This document shows positions 32,651 through 45,100 of a DNA stretch of 64,000 bases, one piece after another. A model generated the notes under the pieces. The model saw only the letters and a program-made list of their open reading frames with translations, did no database searches and was not told where the DNA came from. Each line of letters begins with the position of its first letter. Position 1 is the stretch's first letter. The translations under genes and the position numbers were made by a program. The stretch is from Suillus spraguei (taxonomy: Eukaryota; Basidiomycota; Agaricomycetes; Boletales; Suillaceae), in contig JABCPU010000284.1 of NCBI GenBank assembly GCA_016800925.1, forward strand, positions 1-64,000, written 5' to 3'.

Positions 32651-34234
32651 TGTCTTGCTACTTAAGGGTCTTATATAGAACGTGTATACAGTGACAACAC
32701 AACTATACAGGGATAAGACTTCTTGCCAGTCCTTAAGTACACGGTCTCCGACTTTCTACTTTGTGGGAGATAATGTGCTGAGTTCTTGGGTGGGTATCTT
32801 TCAACGGTCTTTCTCTTGAAGATCTGTGTGAAAGTGTTGAGTTTGAGATTGAAGTAGTGTTGTATAGTAGGTATGTTTCACCCTAGTAGATCATGTTTCA
32901 ACCTATGATAGTATGTTTCAACTTTGTTGTGTTCTCCAAGTGCATGCCTCCCCTTCCTTTGAAAGAGAGAGTCTTTAGATCTGTGTATGTAAAGCTTAGT
33001 CTGAGAGCTGTTAGATATTATAAAGTCAACCCCTGTAAGGTAGTATATAATGCAGAATAGATATAGATTTCTTAGTCTTACTTCAAGTCTAGTATGCCTA
33101 CACTTTCAGTTCTTATGGTTCTCACACGGTTGGAGACAAGAGTGTAAAGTGGGAAGCTGTTATTACAGGTAAAAATGGGCTCCTTATATACCTTTTGGAG
33201 GCCCTGCTTACTAAGCATGATTCTACACATAGATTGGTAAGAAACCTTCCTATTTAGTGTGTTGAGTCAGCTTATTTTACTAAGTACATTATAAATACAG
33301 TGATTTCTTACAAAGCATGACAAAAGGCTGTTGGGTCATCTCAGGGATTGGTCATGCAAAAGCTGAAAAACCAAGCCTTTTGGGTGAGCTTACTCATCCT
33401 TTTTACTAAGTAGATTACAAATAAAGTTCAAATCTTACAAAGATCTTACAAAGCATGATAAATCATGACAAAACACAATGAGTCAAGTCTGAAAGTTTTA
33501 TAAATCATGACAAAACATGATGAGTCAAGTCTGAAAGTCTTATAAATCATCAAATTTGAGAATAGAAAGTTCTGGAATAAAATGAAAAGGGGATAGAATA
33601 TGAAGGAACTAAATTGAAGTAAAAATATAAAAGACAATCAAAGTGTGAGCAAAAAATATGGGACAACTTAGAGATATAGTATGCACTGTTGGATCTTTCC
33701 TATCACTCCTTCTTTGTCACAACCCACAAATGAATTAACACAAGGGCAGAGACTAGGACTCAAACTAAGGTTATCACCAGGAAAGAGAGAGGAGCAAGGA
33801 CATCTTGGATTGCTACTATGTAGATACAAGAGGTTTGAACTAAAGAACTACTACAGCGAAACTAGCTAACTATATACACATATTGAAACTGAGATGTAAA
33901 CTGAGTTTGAAACTACTAGCCAATCATAAAATAGAAACGAGAATCGTACGATGTGATAGTTGTGACATTGTTATGACATCATATTCTAGAAGGTTCTAAG
34001 ATCACGTGATACTATCTTATCTTATCTTATCTGATAGCATCATAAAAGATCTCTTCATCTTCATCAGGAAGTTCAGTTATAGAAGCGGATATGGGGATTT
34101 CGATAGGATTTGGATTTGTCTTAGCGCTGGGTTTAGACGCTTTAGGGAGATTGAGAAAAGAGTAATGATTTGTATTTGGAATTTGTGACATTCTTATATA
34201 TTACCTTGGTATGAATCTCATACCATGTATGACA
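32651..34234. mobile_element. 1584-base non-coding insertion with TG...CA ends
   Basis: The accessory-gene side and the polypurine side of the host element are contiguous in the 7.2-kb copy (about 8040-8070) but separated here. The insert starts TGTCTTGCTACTTAAGG and ends CCATGTATGACA. It is flanked by CTGG on the left and CCGG on the right, where the intact copy has a single CCGG. It is AT-rich, has no coding potential, and contains a 47-base direct repeat. Probably a solo LTR of a further family; a non-autonomous element is the alternative. Confidence 0.65.
33462..33550. repeat. 47-base direct repeat inside the 1584-base insertion
   Basis: AAATCATGACAAAACA followed by GAGTCAAGTCTGAAAG and TATAAATCAT occurs twice in tandem with two or three differences. 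Confidence 0.75.
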
Positions 34235-34285
34235 CCGGATCGACACTTCTTGTGCCTCAGGGGTTCGGTCCTAAAGGGGGGATAC

Positions 34286-35041
34286 TGTCATATACCATAC
34301 TTCTGATCTCAGATCTGATCAGATCCGATCGATCCTACTTCTGTCTGGTCCACAGATCCTGTCCGGATCACCCATCCGAAAGTTCCTACCTCTTGCACTC
34401 TAACTCCCTTGTGGACATCTGCATCTACCTCCTTTTGGCAATCCTCCTGTCTCCGGTATTCTGGCTGTGTATATTTCCTTCCACTTATTGATCCGTTACC
34501 TGTGTCTCATTTCCGACTCATGCTTACTGATCCACTGTGCATTAACTAATAGACTTCTGTTATACATTGTACACAGCCCTCGGTCCCAGACTTGCTGATT
34601 ATCTGTGCTAATTACTTCCAGTATATAAATCACTTGTAAATCTCCGTAGAACCTTAGTTTGAATATCATCTTAGATTCTACTCATTCTGTTCCTCCAGAC
34701 TTGAGTTACTTCCAACTCTAGTATCTTCCGAGACTTAGGATTGATTCCTATAAGTCTACATCTCCAACTCTACCCCTGGGTAGTCTATCTCTGTTAGTTT
34801 CTAGTTAAGGACTCATTCCGAGACTAGCCTTATTCCTTGTCCCATCTCCACATTCTGGATAACCTTTGGATGTGTCATATCCGAACCCTTCGGATGTCCA
34901 GATCCGCTACACTACCACTTCCGGATCTTCGGATGTATATCCTCCCTCTGAAATAAGGGGCATTACTTGGGAAAGGGGCACAGTGCATGAACTGAGGCCA
35001 AAGCCCTTCAGATCTCTTACCCCTTGAGTACGGTCTTAACA
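34286..35041 (+). repeat. 3' LTR of truncated chromovirus (756 bp)
   Basis: Starts TGTCATATACCATACTTC right after the polypurine tract and ends GAGTACGGTCTTAACA. It is diverged from the family B LTRs at many sites, so this copy is older than the element at 7235-15904. Confidence 0.9.
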
Positions 35042-35096
35042 GTCTGGATGTGTATGGATTGGATTGGATCCAGACTTGAATGTGCAGTATATGACA
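35042..35096 (-). repeat. 55-base end of a family C LTR, inverted
   Basis: The minus strand from 35096 reads TGTCATATACTGCACATTC then AGTCTGGATCCA, matching the first ~50 bases of the family C LTR at 25098. The rest is missing. It looks like the remnant of a family C copy into which the truncated chromovirus inserted, or that was cut by the same deletion. Confidence 0.6.
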
Positions 35097-35990
35097 CCAG
35101 TCCAAAGTATCAAGCTTTTTTTCCCGATGTAAAGATACAATCTAGCCTGGGCTGTAGATAAACCACGGCCTAAGCTAGTATGTGAGTCTCACACTCTACC
35201 TAGTCTGCTACTCTTGCGATGCAAGAATGTTCGACCCTAAAGGGAATGCTAAGTTAGTATAGTTCAATAATACCTATCCTGCAGTGCAAGACTGTTGCCA
35301 GTGGTGGTAGCAAGATGCTAGCGGTGACCTCTGGTCCATGGGAAACTAGCGGTAAGTGTGGGAATGCGGTAGGCAAGCGGTAGTGTAAGTGGTAAAACTG
35401 CGGTAAAGTGTGGGAACTTCGGCGGTAAACAAGCAGTGAAGCTGCAGTAAGCGTGGGAAAGCGATACAAGCGGTGAAGCGTGGGAAAAGCGGTAAAGAGC
35501 GGTGGTGCATGCAGTGGTAAAGCAATTCTTAGAGACAGTGACTTCAGTAAAAGACTTTATTCCGTAAGAGACAGTAGTGGTGACTATTCCTAAGTACTGT
35601 GTGTACTATAGGAGGGAAGTAAGGAACAAGTACAGGTACCTAGGAATTTTATATGAAAGGAATAGCTATGGAGACAGAAGGGATAGGATAAACACACAGC
35701 AGACATGTAATAAGACTGCACTTCAGTTTACAAAACATCACATACCAGCAAGACTGGATGGACATAGGATGGACAGTAAATCTTGCTTGTGGATGCCTAA
35801 TGGGTTCGCAGAGATTCCCAAAGATCACCACTTCACAGGAAAGTTGCTGTAGTACAGCCACTAAGCTGCAACGAGGCTTCCGGAGTGCGGAATGATACTG
35901 TTAGATAGGAGTAAATGCATGGTAAAGTGTCATGGCAAGGGACAGTGAAGCTGAAAGGTAAGGATAATGATAGCCATGTGACACCTATAT
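35097..35990. repeat. Non-coding repeat-derived region with a GCGGTAA short repeat
   Basis: No gene recognised. From about 35330 to 35520 a degenerate 10-30 base motif (AGCGGTAAGTGTGGGAA) is repeated about ten times. The flanking text looks like LTR or untranslated transposon sequence but matches no family in this window. Confidence 0.5.
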
Positions 35991-37113
35991 GAAAATGTGC
36001 TGTTTTGAGCTCAGCATGAGTTTGTTTGTCACACCAAAATCATTCTTGTGCCAGTTTGAAGTATGCTTTGGATTGTTGTCTTGCTGAAAATAAATGTTTG
36101 TTTTATTGATTTTGAGGTTGCGGAGAGTCCCAAGGAACTCATCATTGAGGATCTCAATATATAAGGCAGCATCCATGTTGCCATCAATGCAGAAAATTTG
36201 GCCTAAACCTTTGGCTGTCATGCACCCCACCATGACTTGTCCACCACCATGCTTCACCACTTTCTTTGTATATCTTTGATTGGATTCCTCTTCTGGCCTC
36301 CTCCAACACCATGAATGTCCATCCAATCCAAAAAGATTGAATTTAGACTCATCTGAGAAGATAATGGCCTTCCAGTTATTTGCTGACCAATCAGCATGGG
36401 CTTTGTCCCACTCCAACTGCTTCTCCTGGTGAGCTGCTGTCAAAAGGGGCTTTGTATGGCAAATGTAAGCTTTTAAGCCACATGTTCAAAGTCTCATTTG
36501 AATTGTTTGTGCATTGATGTTGGGAAAATATTTCCTTTGTAAGTCAGCAACATCATGTGCCTCAGTGCATGCTAGTGCATGGACTGCAACACAAACATCA
36601 TGGGTTGTAAATTGTGAGGTTGGCCTGGTTTTGGTTTGACATCATAGTAAGCTTCACTTTGAGCATACCACTTGACAATACAGAGCACAATGGTACAATG
36701 CAGGCCAAATTTTTCAGCAATCTCTTTTTCATGTAGATCTGCTGCTTTATCATGACAGATTTGAACCTTTGTTGTAGGAGTAGTATACCCTGACATGGAT
36801 AGCTAGTAGGCAGGAGGTCTTTTGATGGATATGCAAGTGTTATGAGGGTGAATGTAGTCGAGAAAATTTCAGCAGGGGCACTCTTTCATAATGTACACTG
36901 CATCAAAATATAAACTGCACAGCATTGTCATTACAAAAGTCCTTGCAGTCTATTCAAATATTGATATTGTCTTCAAAAATCAAGTTTGACTAACAGCCAG
37001 GACATAGACCATTATATTAAAATAGTTTGAATAGCAATTAATGTAATTTTGCTGAAGTACGAGGGTGAAAGGTGACAATTCATGTTTTGCACATTTACCT
37101 TTTTGAGTCACTG
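35990..37113 (-). pseudogene. Tc1/mariner transposase, broken and 3'-truncated
   Basis: Cut-and-paste DDE transposase. The minus strand begins MSGYTTPTTKVQICHD at 36796 with a helix-turn-helix region (EKEIAEKFGLH). A frame change near 36600 and a TGA near 36495 interrupt the linker. The DDE core then gives the first Asp in IIFSDESKFNLFG and the second in IYFQQDNNPKHTS. The frame shifts shortly after and the third acidic residue with the PDLNPIE-type block is absent, so the copy is truncated at about 35990. Its outer end is visible: the minus strand from 37113 reads CAGTGACTCAAAAAGG, preceded by the target dinucleotide TA (37114-37115). Confidence 0.88.
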
Positions 37114-37477
37114 TACATAATGGTATACCTTTTCGGACCTGAATTTACGGCATACTGATTAAATATTAGTCCCAATCAGACCAAAAGAGACACTGGCAGC
37201 CGTTCTGCTGTATTATCTACTTGCACATTGGTAGTGAAAATGCACGGTGCCACTAGGTCAGATTGGCTTAGTCTTTCTATTGTCCGAGTATGAAAGGTAC
37301 GGATATTTTCAAGCTATCCGGTATTGCCTGGCGTTAATGCACAGTGCACACGACCCGCAGCTGGGAAAGGTCGGAAACAACGATTGGTGGAGGGACGGAG
37401 ACGTTTGCTTCCGGTTATCTTCATTTTATCGTAAAAATACTCTCTTCAGCACTCCAGTTAGCCTGGTTTTCAAGTAC

Positions 37478-39867
37478 ATGGATTACAGGTCACGGGTATC
37501 TCCCTCACCCACTGGAGGAGATGACACTCCAGTGGATAGCTTCAAGCCAGCATTTCGTTCTACCGAAGCAGAGCTCCCGCTTTACCTGCATACAGGGAAA
37601 CCGAAAAGTCGACGCAAATGCCAGAGTGGTGTATTTTCCGTCTTGCTTGCTATATGTCTAGCGACGCTTTTACTACAGAGGTACCAACCTCAACCGCACC
37701 CACCCCAGGCACAAGCCCGTAAGCCTGCCTCAGGCTACCTTATAGAAGCGGAACACGGCGCCGTTGCTTCCGAGAATAAACGGTGTTCCGACATGGGTGT
37801 TTCCGTCTTAAAGGAAGGGGGAAATGCTGTAGATGCCGCTGTCAGCGCTGCTTTTTGTGTTGGCGTTGTCAATATGTTTTCGTGCGTTATATGTGTTTTT
37901 TAAATTCAAATTTTTGACATAGATAAGCTCGGGCATAGGCGGAGGGGGATTCATGACAGTTCGCATTCCGCCCTTGTCTGAGGGTGGTAGTTCGGAAGTA
38001 TATACCATTGATTTCAGAGAGACCGCACCAGCCTTAGCAAATAGTACCATGTACAAGGATGATCCGCTCGCTGCGCGATGGGGTGGATTGGCAGTTGGTG
38101 TCCCTGGTGAACTTCGTGGACTCCAGGAAGCACATAGACGCTGGGGTAAATTGCCATGGGCCAGACTCGTGCAGCCAAGCGCGGACCTTGCTGTTGAATG
38201 GACGGTTGATAAAGCGCTAGCACACCGCCTGCAGGTAAAATACTGGGAATCCGAATATGAGACGTTGATTGATTACGTGCCTTCCAGATGTTTGCAGAAC
38301 GCATGCTTCCTAAAGAAGAATGGAGAGCTATTTTTGCTCCAAACGGATGCATGCTACTTGAAGGCGAAATTATTAGACGATTGAATTACTCACGCACGCT
38401 TTCCGCTATCGCATCAGAGGGACCTGATGTATTCTACAAGGTTTGACATTCGATATGGCTCGTATTGGAGCTGCAGTTAAGTTATTTTTAAACAGGGTCC
38501 CATAGCTGACTCCATCATACGCAAGGTACAGACCACAGGAGGAATAATGACTAATGAAGATCTAGAGAATTACACCGTGAAGGTGGATCACGCTCTTCAA
38601 GGGACGTATCGAGATAAGAAAGTGTACACTAGCCACGCGCCGACTTCAGGACCCGTGCTTCTTCATATTCTGAACCTCTTAGAACGCTACGATCTCATTG
38701 GCGAAGGCCAAACTGGGTTGAACATTCACCGCTTTATAGAGGCCTTGAAGTGTGAGCGCTTTTCCACTTGCTTTATATAGTTTCTTGAAGGACTGATGGT
38801 GTTACGTCAGTCGGTTTTGGAGCTCGGTGAGTCCTACTTTCAAGTTGCTTACAACCAGTTGAACTCTACATTCCACTAGCACAAAGATCGGTGACTTGCC
38901 ATATATTACCAACGGAACGGCTCGCATCGCCGAAATCTCTACGAAAGTCTTCGCAGATGCTGTGGCGCTTAACCTCACTGATGTACGTTTTCCTGTGCTT
39001 TGTTACTTTGCTGTATCTGAATGACGCTTTAGGATCGTACGCATCCCCCCGATTACTATAATCCAGAATTTGATGTCAAGATCGATCACGGAACGAGTCA
39101 TACATCTGTGGTCGACAAGAACGGAATGGCAGTAGCGTTAACGACCACGGTGAATCTTATATTCGGATCTATGGTGCTCGACCCCGAAACTGGTATTATC
39201 CTGAACGACGAGGTGAGTTCATACACGTTTCCAACAAATTCTTCTGACTAACCATGTAAAATGGACGATTTCGCCATTCCAGGTAGTCCTAACGGCTTCG
39301 GACTCTGGCCTTCACCATGTACGTAGCTCCTCTCCTGTCCATCATCCCAAATTAACAATCCCTAGACAATTACCCCGAGCCTGGCAAACGTCCCCTATCC
39401 TCAACGACACCCACGATAATCGAAAACCTTGACGGCACATTCTACCTCTCCATCGGCGGATCAGGTGGCGGCCGAATCTTTGGCGCCATCTTGCAGGTCA
39501 TCCTTAACCTTGATTGGGGAATGGACCTCAGCGCTGCGATCGAAAGCGGGCGCGTCCACGATCAATTATACCCACTCGAAGTAGAGACTGATGAGATCGT
39601 GCCTGGCGCCATACTAAACTCTCTGATGGAACGAGGCCATAATATCACAGGCATGTCGAATGTTGTTATTATGGAGTGTTTTTTGACTCACGGGTTGTCG
39701 TAGTGGTGTCGGATATTAAGGCTGGTGCTGCTGTACAAGCGGTGATGAGGGTGAATGACAAGATATTTGGTATGTGGTATTTTGACGTTTTTGTGTGATT
39801 GATGGAGGATTTGATTTGTGCAGCGGCTAGTGATTCTAGGAAGGATGGTATCGCCGCGGGGTATTAG
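37478..39867 (+). CDS. Gamma-glutamyltranspeptidase
   Basis: Cleaves the gamma-glutamyl bond of glutathione (glutathione turnover). Type II membrane topology is expected: an N-terminal tail, then a hydrophobic anchor SVLLAICLATLLLQ at about residues 55-68, then the lumenal enzyme. Family motifs in order: AEHGAVASENKRCSDMG, GGNAVDAAVSAAFCVG, a Gly-rich GIGGGGFMTV, the autoprocessing site with nucleophile Thr (IDHGTSHTSVVDKNG), YLSIGGSGGG, RIFGAIL and ASDSRKDGIAAGY. Exons: 37478-37881, 37928-38234, 38288-38440, 38496-38751, 38811-38826 (16 bases), 38880-38982, 39033-39212, 39261-39318, 39366-39650, 39704-39769 and 39824-39867, about 623 residues. One intron (39651-39703) is GC-AG. The intron 39213-39260 lacks an AG acceptor (it ends ...TGTAAA), so either it is non-canonical or the allele is defective. 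The chosen start is the first Met in frame before the anchor that is not part of low-quality upstream text. Confidence 0.93.
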
Positions 39868-40151
39868 TCGTGGTCCGACGTCCGTACGTACTAAGTAGCA
39901 AGCAGTATGTACTCCGTTGAATTTACGTCAGGTCTTTTTCATGAGACGCAATTTTAGTGCTTCCGCGGGGCGGTAGCCTTCCTGTAGTCTGACCTGCGAG
40001 CTTATTACATAGCAAAATCAAATTCAAGTCTGGTGTTTGGCAGAACCCTTGGAATCAAACAGCTCCAAACAACTCCAAACTGACACGTTGTAGCATGTAG
40101 TAGTCCAAGAAGCGCTCATTCAACTATTCACCACGCAAGTCCTGCACTGAG

Positions 40152-41600
40152 ATGGACAGCCTAGACTGGGACCTCATTTCTTCATACGCGGGTCTTCTGT
40201 CCTTAGCTTGCATCTCTGTATACACCGGAGCTCACGGTTCACTTCCAGTGCGTTGACATGAACTCGGACCGTTATTAGTTAATGTCATTGAATACTTTTC
40301 TAGGCCCCTAAGAAGCCAAAAATTGACGGAACGGATAAATCAGTAGTACAAGGCGATGAAGATGAGGAAGACGACGAGGGTATAGCAGACAGGCTCTCGT
40401 CTGGTGACGCGTGGCTTTTCCCAGTTGTGAGTCCTCCTGTAATACAATGCACTTAATTGAAGCTGAGATATAATGACAGGCGGGTTCAGTAGCGCTTTTC
40501 GGGATGTACGCTATAATGAAGTTCTTTGGAAAAGAATGGATAAATTGGTTGCTTGCGTGGTATTTTTCGATCGCTGGGGTTGGGAGTGTGTGGAAGGTGA
40601 GTTGTGTTGTCTTTCATTATACGTGTTTTGTAATGGATTGTGTTGTTTGTTTCCCAGAGTGCTGCGTCGCTTATGAGATTCGCGGTCGGCGAAGAACGGT
40701 GGAAGAAGTTTGATCGGAATAGAGTGTTAATTCTGAAAGGTCCACGGGGTTCGTTGTTTCATATGATGTTTTGCTTGAGAACGCAGTTTGATGATGATCT
40801 GCGCAATAGAATTACTTTCGGTGTCGTTTCGCACCCCGACGATTGGGTTGCTTCCGCTCGCTCTGATACCCTCTGTGTTATTCAATATCTCGGAAACGGG
40901 TCGCAGATCTGCGTTTATAACAGATATCCTGGGGCTTTCGTTTTCGTACAATGCTATCTGTCTCCTGAAAATAGACTCGTTCAAGACGGGATGTATTCTC
41001 CTCTCTGGACTGTTCTTCTATGATATATATTGGGTGTTTGGTACGGACGTCGTAAGTGGTTTACAGAGTGATCTAGACTTAGCTGATGAGTCGTAGATGC
41101 TAACGGTAGCCACGTCTCTTGACGTCCCAATCAAACTGCTGTGGCCTAAATCGCTCAGTTTTGCCAGCGAACGCGGATATACATTACTCGGGCTAGGGGA
41201 CATTGTCATTCCCGGTACATTTGTTGCCTTGGCGCTACGTTATGACCACGCACGTGCGGATGGAAAAGGTGGATTTAAGAAGCCATACTTTTACGCGACC
41301 CTGGCAGCGTACTTTGCTGGCCTCGTCACGACAATGACAGTGATGCACGTGTTAGGCAGGGCCCAGCCTGCTTTGCTTTATTTAAGGTGTGTTTTGTTTG
41401 TTTGTATGGATTGGAAAGAGTGGTGACGGCGGTTTAGCCCCGCTTGCATATTGACATTCCTCGGGGTGGGGACTATTAGAGGGGAGTTAGGCGAGGGTTG
41501 GAAATGGATTGATGGTGGTGGAGATGGGAGCGGGAAAGGTCATGAGGATGGAAGTGTGGAGCAGAGGAGTAAAAACAAGAGCAAGAAGCGGATGCAGTGA
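40152..41600 (+). CDS. Signal peptide peptidase (presenilin-type intramembrane aspartyl protease)
   Basis: Cuts leftover signal peptides and other type II segments within the ER membrane. Seven exons, 40152-40247, 40304-40426, 40480-40596, 40658-40748, 40810-41051, 41097-41386 and 41438-41600, give 373 residues in one frame. A hydrophobic N-terminal helix (SSYAGLLSLACISVY), an acidic loop (DEDEEDDEG) and several membrane helices follow. The catalytic aspartates are in FFYDIYWVFG and LGLGDIVIPG, and the conserved QPALLYLSPAC motif spans the last intron. The C-terminus is short, Lys-rich and cytosolic (KSKKRMQ), with a dilysine-like ER retrieval look. It starts 284 bases after the transpeptidase ends, on the same strand. 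Confidence 0.95.
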
Positions 41601-42176
41601 TTATCTGGGTTTACGTGGGGGAATCACTGGGGGAGAGTGGATGTCGCACGGATGCCTGTTTGAGTTTGAATTGACTTGCTTACCCGTGTGGTTAAATTAT
41701 AAATGTGTGATGGGTGGCGCTGTATATGACTTTCCTGAGACTTGAGAAGGAGTAGAGTGGGAGATCTGAGTCGACGTGGTTCTATAGGAAATTCGGACCG
41801 AAGTTGATAGTTCAGGGGCGGTGATGACGGTTGAAATTAAAAATTTATTTTAATTATATATACATTTGCCCTTTACCTGCGGGGATTATATGGTAATAAA
41901 TGTATAAAAATAGTTAATGGAAGATCCGACCGGCTTGGCACTATGTAAGGTGTGAGAAAAATTTGATCAGGAGAAGAAACTAGGTGACGGCTTGTAAGAC
42001 TAAAATAAGCTGATCGTCGCCACAAGATACCCCCGAACACTTAAGAGACATGTGAATTTTAAAAGGGCAGAGGGGATACTATATGAATAATTTAACTAGT
42101 TTTCGGGGTCATGGACAAGTTTTGTATGCTTTCCTTCAATCCCAATTTTTTTCATGTTTCTGTAACTTGATCACGG

Positions 42177-45100
42177 ATGTCCCCATCAACGAATTCATCT
42201 GAAGATAATAATACTTTATGGCCGGTATCCGAACCTCCGTCCCTCAATACTACTTTCCCTGTATCCGACCCTAGCTCATCCCATCCCAGTTACCATCCGA
42301 CTCCAATGCTTCATCATCATTCAGATGACAATATCGAATGGAATTCTTTATTCTCTGCTCCTCTAAACCCTTCAGTCTTTGCAACTCTCGCCGCTAATGG
42401 CGTATTTCCAGTACCTCATCGACATTACACTGACCAACAACATTCATCTTCCTGGTCATCACATGGCCCTCTTAGACCATCATTGACTAGGGTTCAGCCT
42501 ACTACTCGTCCTCGTCGTATAATCGTAAGTAATCCTTTAATAAATAATCATCCGCAGCATAATATTTTTAATAGAACGACCTCGATACTAGAGTCCGTCC
42601 AGATGATCCTATCCCTTCAGCGACTGATTTCTCTATTTTTGATCATCATTCTGTCGAGCGCCCTAATGTCGGTCTCCCCCCATCCCTATGGATGTCTCCT
42701 GCTTCTACAACTCCCTCAACTCCCCAATTGTACTCCCCCCTAACTCAGCTTACAATACCTTCACACCCAGAACCTTCCCCTCTCTCTTCAAACAAACCCT
42801 CCTCTCCTTCAGAGACGATCGAGTCCAAATCCGCAATATTTAGCGACATTTTTTCAGACGACCTCTTTGGTTCCCCACACCCAGATAATCCCCAAAGCGC
42901 CTTTACCTCTCCTAGGCTTTCTGGTTCACCCGACCTTGAATCTCCCTTTGACGAAAGTGACCCAGAAAAACTTGCAAAACAAGATCCTCTTGCAACTCAA
43001 GTTTGGAAGATGTATGCTAGGCAAAAGGCAAATCTACCTCACGCTCAGAGAATGGAGAATATCACTTGGAGAATGATGGCACTCGCTTTGAAGAAGAAGA
43101 AAGAAGAAGAGGAAGCAGCAAACGCCAACTCAGAGATTAAATTAGAAGCTGTTGCAACTCCCATCCCTGATCTTGACAAGGAAAGAGGTCGCAGAATTGA
43201 CAAGGGAAAAGCAAAGGTCCAGGTCGTCGGGTTTGACGGTACAAATCAAGATGGCGTAGAAGATGACGAGTGAGTTCTGATATATTACGTGATGTCTGAC
43301 ATCCTTTTAACGCTCATCTAGTATCGTGGCCATGGCCATGGATTGGCGTGCAGTGAGCAGATCACGCTCCCGTATATCAATGGATTGGAGACCTCAATCT
43401 CGTTCCCGTTCAAGGCCACCGCCACACTCTGCAGCAGCAGTCTTTGATCACAACGCTATAATCTCTCCTCAATCTGATTCCCGATATCATTTTCCCTCCG
43501 TGAGCCAACCAACCAATGGCGATAGGGACAGACGGAATAGCTACTCAAGTAGGGAATCACATCTCGAAGGCCTCGCTTCCTCGCCTAGCATTCCAATACC
43601 TGGTACATCTACTCATCGCTCTTATCCGGGGTCTTCTTCGGCACCCCGCTCTGGACTTTCTGGTACTCTCCCAGCCGTTTATGAAGGTCAAGTAGACCAC
43701 GATCCACTCTCTTTCACTCACGGGCTCCATCACGACCATCAACTCAGTCAGCTCAACAATTCTCTCTCTGCCCTCAATACCCCCGCTTTCCACCCGTCCT
43801 CGCTCCCCTCTTTCGGTTTCCACGGAGGTTCGAAACTGCTGCCAGATCAGTCACCCAAAGCACGTGCCTTCCCCAGGCACGTGCGAAAAACGAGCTTCGA
43901 TCATACTGTCAAGCGGGAGGCTATATTTACCGGTGTCAGCGGCAGACATCAGGTCAATGGCAAGCCCTTGTCGCCCGATAGTCTTATTGGGCAGAAGCGC
44001 AGAGCAGATGCACCTCATGCAGAGAGCATGCTGCGCTCAGACCCCTCCAATGTAGATGGAAATCCCCGCACCACTCAGGAGCCAGATCAGTACGTGAGCA
44101 CCAGTCCCTTCCCTTCCACCCCTTTCAACTTCTGCTTCCCGCGGGACTATGGAATGTTTGATATGCACGGTGGCTCGCATAACGAATTCTCGCATATGCT
44201 CCACGCCACTGATGATTCTCATTCGTCGTTCCATGATTCCGTTTCACATCCTCTAAACGGTTCTGCATATGGGTCTTCTTCGGGTGTCAACGAGGGTCTC
44301 TCGGCTGCCGCTGCGGCCGCAAGCGCAGCAATGGCCGAAGGATATCGGAATCTCAGCGCCGCTGCCAACTTTCCTTCAGACGACTATAGCCATCTACTTG
44401 GACTTCCGTTTGGAAACCTCGACTCAAGTGTCAATCTTACGCAAGGCCCATATACGGTTGATCCCACACAGATTCTTCCAGTGGAGCATGGCGACGGGGT
44501 CTTACAGAGCTACCATGCTAGTCCATCAAGCGACGGATGGGGCAATGGCCTTACGTCCAGCTCAACCGCATCCCCTGAACCATATTTAACCTCGAGCGCT
44601 TCTTCACCTCCATCTGTCGAAGGTGCCACCGCAGGTCCCAACTCACGGAATCAGATGCGGAAGATCGCGTCAACGAAACGCATCGCCCAGGAAATCAGAC
44701 GCAAGAAATCGATTTCTGGGCTGAGCCCCACAATCGGGACCGTATCGCGATCAGCGACGAGTACCCCTGATCTGACTACGAGAGACGGAAGCACTGGAAA
44801 TCACAAAGGCAGTAGTGATGATGGAGACCAACCGCCTACTTCATGCACCAACTGCCAGACTACCAATACGCCGCTTTGGAGACGCGATCCAGAAGGGCAG
44901 CCTTTGTGTGCGTGTGTTCCGCCGGTAATTTTGGAGTAATTGACTGATTGATGGCGTTTACCCACAGGCAATGCATGCGGACTATTTTTTGTGAGTTCTT
45001 GACGTATTTTGATGCTGCGTGTTGATACTAATTCCGAGAAAAGAAACTACATGGCGTCGTTCGTCCACTGTCCTTGAAGACGGACGTGATCAAGAAACGG

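Larger units (their letters stand above)
31297..35041 (+). mobile_element. 5'-truncated chromovirus related to family B
   Basis: Homology to the family B element begins abruptly near 31297 in the chromodomain region (LLYLV, ETSWLLATELGN, DFHSAYLDKPGPIA, ending near 31460). It then shows the antisense accessory gene, the polypurine tract (AAAGGGGGGATAC, about 34272-34285) and a 3' LTR at 34286-35041. Everything upstream of the integrase tail is missing. It holds a foreign 1584-base insertion (32651-34234). Confidence 0.85.

Noticed and set aside
35254..35852. Short frames at 35254-35469 and 35577-35852
   Set aside because: They lie in low-complexity GCGGTAA repeats or transposon-like non-coding sequence. 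No motif or splice continuity.
37247..37477. 77 extra in-frame codons before the transpeptidase start
   Set aside because: They read no family-like sequence. The Met at 37478 gives the expected short tail before the membrane anchor.
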